From positions 1,119,280 through 1,183,279 of the forward strand of contig NZ_SSHH01000001.1 of the NCBI RefSeq assembly GCF_004965515.1: DNA of 64,000 nucleotides. The letters are read 5' to 3'. Made by a program: the position numbers and the translations under genes. Shown piece after piece: positions 1-7,732 of the stretch; the stretch's first letter is position 1, and every line of letters begins with the position of its first letter. The stretch comes from Alteraurantiacibacter aquimixticola (GTDB lineage: Bacteria; Pseudomonadota; Alphaproteobacteria; Sphingomonadales; Sphingomonadaceae). A model generated the notes under the pieces. It saw only the letters and a list, made by a program, of their open reading frames with translations, searched no databases and had not been told where the DNA came from.

Positions 1-771
1 GTCGGTTGAAAGCCGGTCGATCTCGTCCAGCACCAGCGTGCCGCCGTCGCAATTCTGCAGTGCGCCCACCTGCCGGTCGAACGCGCCGGCAAAAGCGCCC
101 TTCTCATGCCCGAACAGCACCGATTCGAGGCTGGAGGTGGGGACGCCGCCGATATGGATCATGCGGAAGGGCGCCTTGGCGCGCGGCGATGCGCCATGCA
201 TCGCGCGCACCAGCATTTCCTTGCCCGTGCCGCTCTCGCCCTCGATGAGCACATTACCATGACCGCGCGCGGCCTTGGCCGCCTTGGCCAGCGCATCGCG
301 GAAGGGTGGGGCGGTGCCGACCATCGCATCGAAGTCCAGCTTCGCATGCATCTTCTCGGTCAGCGGCATCAGCTCGTCGGTCGGCGCTTCGCGGGTGGTC
401 GCATTGCGCAGCGCCTGCATCAGCCGTTCGGGAGCGACGGGTTTCACGAGGTAGTCGGTCGCGCCCGCGCGCATTGCCTCCACCGCCAAGAGCGGCGAGG
501 TGCTCGCGGTCAGCATCAGGATAGGCAGGGCGGGGCGGCGTTCCTTCAGCTCCGCGATCAGTTCGCAGGCCTGGTCACCCGGTACCCATTGGTCGAGGAT
601 GATCGCGGACAATTGCATGCCCTGCCGCGTGCCAAGCGTGGCGATGGCCTTCTCTGCCTCGTCGATCACGAGCGTGCGCCAGCCCTCGCGTGCTGCGAGT
701 GCGCTGATCAGCCGGCTTTGCGCCGGCTCGTCGTCGATCAGCATCAACAGGCGCTGTTCGGCTTCGGCCAT
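1..771 (-). CDS. Sigma-54-type (NtrC-like) response regulator, 3' end outside window
   Basis: Reading leftward from the ATG at 771 the protein runs off the window edge, leaving 257 codons. An N-terminal receiver domain shows the acidic pair near residues 13-14, phospho-acceptor D60 (IILDQWVPG), a conserved T in LMLTAS and K110 (YLVKP). An AAA+ domain follows, with Walker A GESGTGKE (about 178-185) and the Walker B region GGTLVLDEI. The sigma-54 contact loop reads GAFAGA (225-230) rather than GAFTGA, and the usual ELFGHEKG reads VLFGHEKG. The family is a two-component enhancer-binding activator with a C-terminal Fis-type HTH, which is not visible here. No kinase gene is adjacent. The family call is firm; true sigma-54 dependence is doubtful because of the loop change. 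Confidence 0.9.
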   Translation of the reverse strand, partial: MAEAEQRLLMLIDDEPAQSRLISALAAREGWRTLVIDEAEKAIATLGTRQGMQLSAIILDQWVPGDQACELIAELKERRPALPILMLTASTSPLLAVEAMRAGATDYLVKPVAPERLMQALRNATTREAPTDELMPLTEKMHAKLDFDAMVGTAPPFRDALAKAAKAARGHGNVLIEGESGTGKEMLVRAMHGASPRAKAPFRMIHIGGVPTSSLESVLFGHEKGAFAGAFDRQVGALQNCDGGTLVLDEIDRLSTD

Positions 772-862
772 TCGTTCCCTTCCGACCCAAGGGTGCTGTA
801 AGATCCGGTTTTCCGGTGTGAACGGACGGCATATCAAGCGTGGGTAAAGAGGCTGTTAAGCG

Positions 863-917
863 AACACTTGAGTGGTTTGCCCACTGCCGATAGAGCATGC
901 GAAACACTCAATGGTTT
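863..917. repeat. Imperfect direct repeat upstream of the coxIV-pnt genes
   Basis: AACACTTGAGTGGTTT (863-878) and AACACTCAATGGTTT (903-917) are near-copies starting 40 bp apart, about four helical turns. They lie between the divergent response regulator and the coxIV/pnt operon, with the second copy ending 23 bp before the coxIV-like ATG. It may be a regulator site; no known consensus is claimed. Confidence 0.25.
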
Positions 918-940
918 CAGGCAAAGGACCTTAGGCGAAA

Positions 941-1063
941 ATGGCCAATTCCCAAGATATTAAGTCGAACGAGAAGACCTATGGCGGGTTCATTTCCATG
1001 CTGAAATGGGCGATTCCGCTGATCGCGGTGCTGGTTCTGATCGTTCTCGTGCTCATTTCCTGA
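941..1063 (+). CDS. aa3-type cytochrome c oxidase subunit IV-like small membrane protein
   Basis: This 40-residue protein begins MANSQDIKSNEKTYGGF and ends in one strongly hydrophobic helix (WAIPLIAVLVLIVLVLIS). Polar N-terminus, a Y-x-G-F turn and a single C-terminal membrane span match the short bacterial aa3 oxidase subunit IV family (PF07835 type). It is 10 bp upstream of pntAA on the same strand, so it is probably cotranscribed with the transhydrogenase. From memory this neighbourhood recurs in sphingomonads. It is too short to exclude another single-span peptide, but length and layout fit well. Confidence 0.75.
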   Translation: MANSQDIKSNEKTYGGFISMLKWAIPLIAVLVLIVLVLIS

Positions 1064-1073
1064 GCCGCGCGGT

Positions 1074-2204
1074 ATGGGGGATCTGCGCATTGCCGTTCTG
1101 AAGGAACGGGCCGCGGGGGAGACGCGCGTGGCTGCAACGCCCGAAACGGTGAAGAAATTCATCGGCTTGGGCGCCAGCTTCGCGGTCGAGGAAGGCGCGG
1201 GCGAGACCTCCGCCATTACAGACGAGGATTACCGCGCCGCCGGTGCGGATGTGCTGCCCATGGCGCAGGCCGTGGCGGGCGCCGATATCGTGCTGGGCGT
1301 GCAGGCGCCCGACGTCATGACGCTGACGGGTGCAAAGCCCGGTGCGATGGTGGCCGCGACTTTCGATCCCTTCCGCGACAAGGACCGCGTGGACCTCTAC
1401 GCCAAGGCCGGGTTCGAGGCGCTGGCGATGGAATTCATGCCGCGCATTACCCGCGCGCAAAGCATGGACGTGCTCTCCAGCCAGTCCAACCTCTCCGGCT
1501 ACAAGGCGGTGCTGGCCGCCGCCAACCAGTATGGCCGTGCCTTCCCGATGATGATGACTGCGGCGGGCACCGTGTCTGCCGCCAAGTGTTTCGTCATGGG
1601 CGTGGGCGTGGCGGGCCTGCAGGCGATCGCCACCGCCAAGCGCCTGGGCGCGCAGGTTTCGGCAACCGATGTGCGCTCCGCCACCAGGGAACAGATCATG
1701 TCGCTGGGCGCCAAGCCCGTCTTCGTCGAAAGCGTCGAGGGGATCGAGGGCGAGGGCAGCGGCGGCTATGCCACGGAAATGTCGGAGGAATACCAGAAGG
1801 CGCAGGCCGAGCTGGTGTCTAGCCACATCGCCAAGCAGGACATCGTCATCACCACCGCGCTGATCCCCGGCCGCGCCGCGCCGCGCCTGATCAGCGACGC
1901 GCAGATCGCCACCATGCGCAAGGGCAGCGTCATCTTCGACCTCGCCGTGGCGCAAGGCGGCAATGTCGAAGGCAGCGTGGCTGACGAAGTGGTGGAGCGC
2001 CACGGCGTCTTCATCATGGGCTATTCCAACACCCCCGCACACCTCGCACCCGATGCGAGCGCGCTGTTCTCCCGCAACCTCTTCAACTTCCTCTCCGCCT
2101 TCTGGGACAAGGAGACGGGCACGGTGACGCTGGACGAGGAAATCGGCGATGCGGTGCGGCTGACCAAGGGTGGGGCCGTGGTGAATGAGAGGCTGAAGGG
2201 GTGA
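1074..2204 (+). CDS. pntAA: NAD(P) transhydrogenase subunit alpha, part 1 (NAD-binding)
   Basis: This 376-residue soluble NAD(H)-binding domain I belongs to the proton-translocating transhydrogenase, which uses the proton gradient to reduce NADP+ with NADH. It begins MGDLRIAVLKERAAGETRVA, typical of the alanine dehydrogenase/PntA fold, and carries the Rossmann segment VMGVGVAGLQAIATAKRLGA and the conserved TTALIPGRAAPRLI. As in most alphaproteobacteria the alpha subunit is split in two genes. Unusually, the second part does not follow directly: a separate gene (2201-2992) overlaps its stop codon by 4 bases. No key residue appears to be missing. Confidence 0.96.
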   Translation: MGDLRIAVLKERAAGETRVAATPETVKKFIGLGASFAVEEGAGETSAITDEDYRAAGADVLPMAQAVAGADIVLGVQAPDVMTLTGAKPGAMVAATFDPFRDKDRVDLYAKAGFEALAMEFMPRITRAQSMDVLSSQSNLSGYKAVLAAANQYGRAFPMMMTAAGTVSAAKCFVMGVGVAGLQAIATAKRLGAQVSATDVRSATREQIMSLGAKPVFVESVEGIEGEGSGGYATEMSEEYQKAQAELVSSHIAKQDIVITTALIPGRAAPRLISDAQIATMRKGSVIFDLAVAQGGNVEGSVADEVVERHGVFIMGYSNTPAHLAPDASALFSRNLFNFLSAFWDKETGTVTLDEEIGDAVRLTKGGAVVNERLKG

Positions 2205-2992
2205 GGCGTTTCTTTTTCTTAGTTGTTGCTGCCGCAACCTCCATGTTCTGCGCGGCACCATCATTCGCGCAGGCACTGCCTGCACGGGACATCGAGTTCC
2301 GGGCGCAATTGGTGCCCGCCAGTGTTACGCTGACCGAGCCTGATGGTTGGTATGACGAACGCGAACGGTTCGTCGACGTGCCACTCCAGCCGAAAAAGGC
2401 CTACGTCCTTGATGAAGAGCTGAAGACTTCTGACGAAAACGTCTTTCTGCCAAGCGGTACGCAGATGGTCAGCATGCGATCAAGATATTCGATTCTTTGC
2501 AGCCACGTTGAAACGGAAGCGGGTTTCCTGAACCCTCTGAGGCGGGTCTGTGTCGGCGATTTTGACCGTGATGGCAGCTATGAAAGGGCGTGGCAGTTCT
2601 CATCGGGACAACCTGTCTGGGAATTCAGTGCCCGCGTTCCGGTGGCTCCCCTCAGCATTTCCAGCCCGTCGCTTGTTCCGATCAGTCCGGATGATCTTGC
2701 GAACCTTCCGCGGTTGGAAATCTATTCAGATCATATGGCTTTGCGCCGTCGACCGCGCGATGGTTCTCCGCCTTATTGGGAAGCCTTTGTGCGAGTAAGG
2801 ATCACTGGCCCCGATGGAGGTCGATCGTTTTTTTGCCTTACGCAGCAAGGTTATTGTGTCGGTTATCGCACCAATACGTTGCTCGGGCTTGGCAACATGG
2901 TGATGCGCGTCATTGACGTTCAGGACGAGATGATCCGTCTCGAAATTCTTAGCAATTTCAGAGGTGAAGAATTGCAGGACTTGATGAACTAA
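2201..2992 (+). CDS. Secreted protein of unknown function inserted in the pnt operon
   Basis: The GTG start overlaps the pntAA stop (GTGA), suggesting translational coupling. The 263-residue product has a clear Sec signal peptide (MRRFFFLVVAAATSMFCAAP, then SFAQ|A). The mature part is mixed alpha/beta with several cysteines (LCSHVE, RVCVGDFDRDGSYERAW, FFCLTQQGYCVGYR) and a DxDxDG-like segment (DFDRDGSYE) resembling a calcium-binding loop. I do not recognise a family. By eye the gene is more AT-rich than its neighbours, with codons such as TCT, GAT and CTT more frequent. It separates pntAA from pntAB by about 0.8 kb, which suggests insertion of a foreign or lineage-specific gene that kept operon polarity. 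Confidence 0.7.
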   Translation: MRRFFFLVVAAATSMFCAAPSFAQALPARDIEFRAQLVPASVTLTEPDGWYDERERFVDVPLQPKKAYVLDEELKTSDENVFLPSGTQMVSMRSRYSILCSHVETEAGFLNPLRRVCVGDFDRDGSYERAWQFSSGQPVWEFSARVPVAPLSISSPSLVPISPDDLANLPRLEIYSDHMALRRRPRDGSPPYWEAFVRVRITGPDGGRSFFCLTQQGYCVGYRTNTLLGLGNMVMRVIDVQDEMIRLEILSNFRGEELQDLMN

Positions 2993-3039
2993 TGCCGACT
3001 TTGCGTTGCTAGCGGGCATAATAGAAGCGAGTAGAACCC

Positions 3040-3321
3040 TTGGACTTCATTTCAATCCTCTCGATCTTCGTGCTGGCCTGTTTCGTGGGCTACTACGTCG
3101 TTTGGTCGGTTACGCCCGCACTGCACACGCCGCTGATGGCGGTGACCAATGCGATTTCCTCGGTGATCATTGTCGGCGCGCTGGTCGCCTCGGCTGAGGC
3201 GGGGAGTGCGACGGCCAAGTGGCTGGGGCTTGCGGGCGTGGTGCTCGCTTCTGTCAATATATTCGGCGGCTTTGCCGTCACCGAGCGCATGCTCGCCATG
3301 TACAAGAAGAAGGAGAAGTGA
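3040..3321 (+). CDS. pntAB: NAD(P) transhydrogenase subunit alpha, part 2 (membrane)
   Basis: This 93-residue membrane subunit contains three hydrophobic segments (ISILSIFVLACFVGYYVVW; AISSVIIVGALVASA; WLGLAGVVLASVNIFGGFAV) and the conserved VTPALHTPLMAVTNAISS. It ends in KKKEK. The start is a TTG at 3040; no ATG lies in frame early enough to preserve the first helix. It supplies part of the proton channel domain. The next gene, pntB, starts 2 bases after its stop, with the ribosome-binding sequence AAGGAGAAG inside its 3' end. Confidence 0.93.
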   Translation: MDFISILSIFVLACFVGYYVVWSVTPALHTPLMAVTNAISSVIIVGALVASAEAGSATAKWLGLAGVVLASVNIFGGFAVTERMLAMYKKKEK

Positions 3322-3323
3322 GC

Positions 3324-4883
3324 ATGCTGTCCAACTTCTCTGGCATTTTCATGGCCTTGCAGGCTTGTGCTGATATTACCAATGACGGCGGAGCTTGTGA
3401 TCCCGGCAATCCCAATTCCCACTTCGCGCTCGGTATGCGGGCATTGGAAGCAGCTGATCCGGCACACGGCGCGGTAAACCCCTGGGTGGCGCTTGCCTAT
3501 TTGATCGCGGGCGTGTGCTTCATCCTCGCTTTGCGCGGATTGTCGCATCCGACCACCAGTCGCGCGGGCAACCGCTATGGCATGGTCGGCATGCTGATCG
3601 CCGTGGTGACGACGCTGGTGACGCATGACGTCGCCAATATCGTCGAGATCGGGATCGCCATCCTGCTCGGCGGGATCATCGGTTTCACCATTGCCCGCCG
3701 CATCGCGATGACCGCCATGCCCGAGCTGGTGGCGGCCTTTCATTCGCTAGTGGGCCTCGCCGCCGTGCTGGTGGGCTGGGCGGCCTATCTCAATCCGGGC
3801 GCTTTCGGCATTCTCGAGGCGAGCGGCGATATCTCCGCCGTGTCGCGGATCGAGATGGGCCTCGGCATCGCCATCGGTGCGATCACCTTCTCCGGATCGG
3901 TGATCGCCTTTGCCAAGCTGTCGGGCAAGATGAGCGGTTCGCCCATCCTGCTGCCCGGCCGGCATGTGATCAATCTCGGCACGCTCGCCGCCATCATCGT
4001 GCTGACCGGCCTGTTCGCCACGGCCGCTGCATCGGGCACCATGCCGCTGATCGTGGCGCTGACCATTGCCGCCTTCATCATCGGCTTCCTGCTGATCATT
4101 CCGATCGGCGGGGCGGACATGCCGGTGGTGGTGTCCATGCTCAACTCATACTCGGGCTGGGCAGCCGCCGCGATGGGCTTCACGCTGGGCAATACGGCGA
4201 TGATCATCACCGGCGCGCTGGTCGGCTCTTCCGGCGCGATCCTCAGCTACATCATGTGCCGGGCGATGAACCGCAGCTTCCTTAGCGTGATCGCGGGCGG
4301 CTTCGGCGCGGATGACAGCGCGGGTGGGGGCGGCGAGGCGCGCGAGCAGCGCCCCTACAAACAGGGCAGCGCGGAAGATGCCGCTTTCATGCTCAAGCAG
4401 GCCGAAAAGGTCATCGTCATTCCCGGCTACGGCATGGCGGTGGCGCAGGCGCAGCATGCCTTGCGTGAAATGGGCGACTTGCTGGAAGAGCAGGGCGTCG
4501 AGGTGAAATATGCCATCCATCCCGTTGCCGGACGTATGCCGGGGCATATGAACGTGCTGCTGGCCGAGGCCAATGTCTCCTATGACAAGGTGTTCGAGCT
4601 GGAGGACATCAACAGCGAATTCGCGCAATGCGACGTCGCCTTCATCATCGGCGCGAATGACGTGGTGAACCCGGCGGCGAAGACCGACAAGTCCAGCCCC
4701 ATCTACGGCATGCCCGTGTTCGACGTGGACAAGGCCAAGCAGGTCTTCTTCATCAAGCGCAGCATGGGCGGCGTGGGCTATGCAGGCGTCGATAACGATG
4801 TCTTCTACATGGACCAGACCATGATGCTGCTGTCCGATGCGAAGAAGATGGTCGAGGAAATCAACAAGGCTCTCGGCGACTGA
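3324..4883 (+). CDS. pntB: NAD(P) transhydrogenase subunit beta
   Basis: This 519-residue protein has an N-terminal multi-helix membrane domain followed by the NADP(H)-binding domain III. In domain III the segments VIVIPGYGMAVAQAQHA, HPVAGRMPGHMNVLLAEA and IGANDVVNPAA are the standard NADP contacts, and the protein ends VEEINKALGD. The ATG at 3324 is chosen because AAGGAGAAG lies just upstream and PntB proteins begin at this point; an in-frame extension to 3219 is merely overlap with pntAB. It completes the pnt operon and is followed by a hairpin. Confidence 0.96.
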   Translation: MLSNFSGIFMALQACADITNDGGACDPGNPNSHFALGMRALEAADPAHGAVNPWVALAYLIAGVCFILALRGLSHPTTSRAGNRYGMVGMLIAVVTTLVTHDVANIVEIGIAILLGGIIGFTIARRIAMTAMPELVAAFHSLVGLAAVLVGWAAYLNPGAFGILEASGDISAVSRIEMGLGIAIGAITFSGSVIAFAKLSGKMSGSPILLPGRHVINLGTLAAIIVLTGLFATAAASGTMPLIVALTIAAFIIGFLLIIPIGGADMPVVVSMLNSYSGWAAAAMGFTLGNTAMIITGALVGSSGAILSYIMCRAMNRSFLSVIAGGFGADDSAGGGGEAREQRPYKQGSAEDAAFMLKQAEKVIVIPGYGMAVAQAQHALREMGDLLEEQGVEVKYAIHPVAGRMPGHMNVLLAEANVSYDKVFELEDINSEFAQCDVAFIIGANDVVNPAAKTDKSSPIYGMPVFDVDKAKQVFFIKRSMGGVGYAGVDNDVFYMDQTMMLLSDAKKMVEEINKALGD

Positions 4884-4904
4884 TTTCGGTCACAGGAGGG
4901 CGGT

Positions 4905-4929
4905 GCAGCGCCGCAATTGCGGCGGTTTT
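4905..4929 (+). terminator. Probable rho-independent terminator after pntB
   Basis: GCCGCAATTGCGGC at 4910-4923 is a perfect 14-base palindrome followed by GG and TTTT. It lies 27 bases after the pntB stop. The T-run is short, so confidence is moderate. Confidence 0.55.
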
Positions 4930-5076
4930 GCACCCGCTCGCCCTCATCCTGTCGCACAAAGTACTCGCTCCATATGGTTAATATGGGGGAAACGCTTGCC
5001 ACCGTAATTCGTTCAGCGAAACAAGGCGGCAGGGCGCGAGCCCCGTCAACTATGTAGCGTTCAAGGGGTCACGACA

Positions 5077-5772
5077 TTGCACAAACTGGGGCTGATCGGC
5101 GGTATGAGCTGGGTTTCGACGCGCAGCTATTACGAGCAGATCAACCGCATCGTTCAAAAGACCAAGGGCGGCCATGCCAGCGCGCCCATGATCATCGAGA
5201 ACCTCGACTTCACGGCACTCTCCCGCCTGGAAACCGACAAGGACTGGGAAGGCGCCGCGGCCATCCTGATCGCTTCTGCCAAGCGGCTGGAGCAGGCGGG
5301 GGCCGAGGTGCTGGTGATCGCCGCCAATTCCATGCACCGCGTCTATCGCGAGATCGAGGCGGAAGTCGGCATTCCCATGCTGCATGTCGCCGAATGCGTG
5401 GGCGAGGCGATGGCTGCCGATGGCGTGACCAAGGCTGCGATCATCGGGCCCAAGAATGTGATGACCGGCGGCTTCTATCGCCGCCGCCTGGTCTCCCACG
5501 GGATCGACCTGTTGCCGCCCGAAATGGTCAATGTCGAGGCGGTGGACCGCATCATCTATGACGAGCTGGTGATGGGCCGTGCCACCCGCAACGCCGAACG
5601 CGTGCTGAAGACGATGATTACCGAGAAGGGGCAGGAAGGCGCGCAGGCCATCGTGCTTGCCTCGACCGAGCTGGAGATGGTCGTCGATGTCGATGCCAAT
5701 GTGCTGCCGATCTATGACAGCACGCGCATCCACGCACGCCGCGCGGCGGAATGGATATTGCACGGCAAATAA
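5077..5772 (+). CDS. Aspartate/glutamate racemase family protein lacking both catalytic cysteines
   Basis: The fold signature is clear: KLGLIGGMSWVST at the N-terminus, ENLDF, GAEVLVIAANSMH, and GAQAIVLASTELEM near the C-terminus; at 231 residues the length is normal. In this cofactor-independent racemase family two Cys (or Thr/Cys) residues exchange the alpha proton, in CNTxH- and GCTE-type motifs. Here these read A83-N-S-M-H and A-S196-T-E, and the only cysteine in the protein is C107 (HVAECVGE). The start is a TTG at 5077 with AAGGGG upstream. Likely fates are altered chemistry (lyase/isomerase-like) or a non-catalytic role. It is a single gene, with dgt following 69 bp later. Confidence 0.85.
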   Translation: MHKLGLIGGMSWVSTRSYYEQINRIVQKTKGGHASAPMIIENLDFTALSRLETDKDWEGAAAILIASAKRLEQAGAEVLVIAANSMHRVYREIEAEVGIPMLHVAECVGEAMAADGVTKAAIIGPKNVMTGGFYRRRLVSHGIDLLPPEMVNVEAVDRIIYDELVMGRATRNAERVLKTMITEKGQEGAQAIVLASTELEMVVDVDANVLPIYDSTRIHARRAAEWILHGK

Positions 5773-5841
5773 AGCCGTCGCGCCGCAGTTCACCTGTTGT
5801 TCCCGTTGCCAGTCACGCCGCCGCGCCGTAGCTGACGGGAC

Positions 5842-7002
5842 ATGTCACGAAGCCCCTTCGCCGCCGATCCCGCAGCTTCGCGCGGCCGCGAATTCCAGCA
5901 AGCCGGCGGCGGTACGCGCGGTCCGCGCAGCGCTTTCCAGCGCGATCGGGACCGGATCATCCATTCGGTGGCGTTCCGGCGCCTGGCGGGCAAGGCACAG
6001 GTCTTCGTCGCGCCCGATGGCGATCATTACCGCGTCCGGCTGACGCATAGCTTGGAAGTGGCGCAGATCGGTCGCGTGATCGCTCGCCAGCTGGGGCTGG
6101 ACGAGGATTTGACCGAGGCGCTGTGCCTTGCCCATGATATCGGCCACCCGCCCTTCGGCCATGCGGGAGAGGACGCGCTGAAGGCCGCGCTGGAGAAGCA
6201 TGGCGGCTGGGACCACAATGAACAGTGCCTGCGCGTGCTGATGCGGCTGGAGCGGCCCTATTGCGATATTCCCGGCCTCAACCTCAGCTGGGAAGTGCTG
6301 GAAGGCCTCGCCAAGCATAATGGCCCGGTGGACCAGCCCGGCTGGGCGCTCACCGCGCTCGACAATGACTACCCGCTCGACCTCACCCTCTGGCCTTCGC
6401 TGGAGGCGCAGGTAGCGGCGCTGGCGGACGATATCGCCTATGACAATCACGATATCGATGATGGGCTGCGCGCCGGGTTCCTCAAGGTGGAGGATCTGCT
6501 CGAGCTCGATTTCCTCGCCGAGGCTTGGGATGCGGCGCAGGCTCGCCATCCCGATGCATCCCAAGCGTTGCAATTGCGTGAGCTGGTGCGCGACCAGATT
6601 GGCGTGATGGTGAATGACCTGATCGAAACCACGCGCCTCAATGTGGAAGGCATCGGCTCGGTCGCCGAAGTGCGCGCCGCAGGCCGTGCGCTGGCGACAT
6701 TCTCCGACGAATGGACCGCGCGCGAACGTCGGCTGAAGGCCTTCATGTACGAACGGCTCTATTACCACCCCGAACAGGTCAACACCGCGGAAGTGGCGCA
6801 TAAGGTGATCGCGCAGCTCTATGCCGCTTTCGACCAGGACCCCTCGCTGATGAACGCCGGCTGGCACGACAGCCTGCCGCAGGATCCCGCCGGACGTGCG
6901 CGGCATATTGCCGATTTCATTGCCGGCATGACAGATCGCTATGCAATGGATTGCTATGCTCGTATCTTCGGGCAGGTGCCGGAGGGATTATCGAATGTCT
7001 GA
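5842..7002 (+). CDS. dgt: Deoxyguanosinetriphosphate triphosphohydrolase-like HD protein
   Basis: This 386-residue HD-domain dNTPase hydrolyses dNTPs to nucleosides and triphosphate. Metal ligands are visible in order: RLTHSLEVAQIGR, LCLAHDIGHPPFGHAGE (the HD pair) and ADDIAYDNHDIDD. The N-terminal sequence GGGTRGPRSAFQRDRDRIIHSVAFRRLAGKAQVF is typical of the alphaproteobacterial dgt-like group. The last 8 bases overlap the next gene. Substrate preference among dNTPs cannot be read from sequence. Confidence 0.94.
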   Translation: MSRSPFAADPAASRGREFQQAGGGTRGPRSAFQRDRDRIIHSVAFRRLAGKAQVFVAPDGDHYRVRLTHSLEVAQIGRVIARQLGLDEDLTEALCLAHDIGHPPFGHAGEDALKAALEKHGGWDHNEQCLRVLMRLERPYCDIPGLNLSWEVLEGLAKHNGPVDQPGWALTALDNDYPLDLTLWPSLEAQVAALADDIAYDNHDIDDGLRAGFLKVEDLLELDFLAEAWDAAQARHPDASQALQLRELVRDQIGVMVNDLIETTRLNVEGIGSVAEVRAAGRALATFSDEWTARERRLKAFMYERLYYHPEQVNTAEVAHKVIAQLYAAFDQDPSLMNAGWHDSLPQDPAGRARHIADFIAGMTDRYAMDCYARIFGQVPEGLSNV

Positions 7003-7681
7003 TCCGCAACGCGTGCTGCTGCTGGGCGCGACGGGGCTTGTCGGCCGCCACGTGATGGAGCGCGCGGTGGGGCGCGAGGACTTGTTGCTTATGGCGCTCG
7101 CCCGGCGCGAGATTGCCATGCCCAAAGGCGCGCGGATGGAAGTACTGGTCGCCCCGCACGAGGGCTGGGAAGAAGCGATCGCGATGATCGCGCCCGACAA
7201 GATCATCTGCGCGCTGGGCACTACCATCTCCAAGGAAGGCGGCGATCAGGAGGCCTTTGCCGCGATCGATCGCGACTTCGTGCTGCGCATGGCGGAGGCG
7301 GCCAAGGCGGCGGACGTGCAGGGCTTCGCCGTCGTCTCTTCGGTCGGTGCGAACCCGCGCTCGGAGAATTTCTACCTGCGCACCAAGGGCGAGATGGAGC
7401 AGCGCCTGCTCAAGACCGGCATCAAGCGGATCGACATCTTGCGTCCCGGCCTGCTGAAAGGTGCGCGCGAGAACGATCTTCGCCCGCTCGAAGGCCTCGC
7501 CCGCATGGCCTCTCCGCTGGCGAACCTGTTCCTTACCGGGGAGCGGCGCAAATACCGCGCCATTCATGCCAGCGAAGTTGCCGCGGCGCTGCTGCAAGCC
7601 TCGCTTGAGAAGGCGGGCGGGCGCTTCACGCACGAATATGACGCGATGCAGAGGCTGATCGCCAAGCTGGAACGAGACTGA
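6995..7681 (+). CDS. NAD(P)-binding reductase, HTATIP2/TIP30-like
   Basis: This 228-residue atypical short-chain dehydrogenase has the N-terminal Rossmann motif LLLGATGLVGRHV, VVSSVGANPRSENFYLRTKGEME (the S-Y-K region) and ILRPGLLKGAREN, as in TIP30/YwnB-like NAD(P)H-binding proteins. The start at 6995 overlaps the dgt stop by 8 bases. An earlier in-frame start at 6941 would only add dgt-overlapping residues. The substrate is unknown. Confidence 0.85.
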   Translation: MSDPQRVLLLGATGLVGRHVMERAVGREDLLLMALARREIAMPKGARMEVLVAPHEGWEEAIAMIAPDKIICALGTTISKEGGDQEAFAAIDRDFVLRMAEAAKAADVQGFAVVSSVGANPRSENFYLRTKGEMEQRLLKTGIKRIDILRPGLLKGARENDLRPLEGLARMASPLANLFLTGERRKYRAIHASEVAAALLQASLEKAGGRFTHEYDAMQRLIAKLERD

Positions 7682-7732
7682 CGCTTGGCAGCTCCGGCCC
7701 CGCGCGATAGGCAGGCGGGGGAGGGGCAATCA

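Noticed and set aside
1053-2285. A 410-codon leftward frame opposite pntAA
   Set aside because: The forward frame encodes a complete transhydrogenase subunit; the reverse has low-complexity His/Arg/Ala content.
3219-3323. Possible 35-residue N-terminal extension of PntB
   Set aside because: It overlaps pntAB and lacks membrane-protein character; the ATG at 3324 has a good ribosome-binding site and matches the family start.
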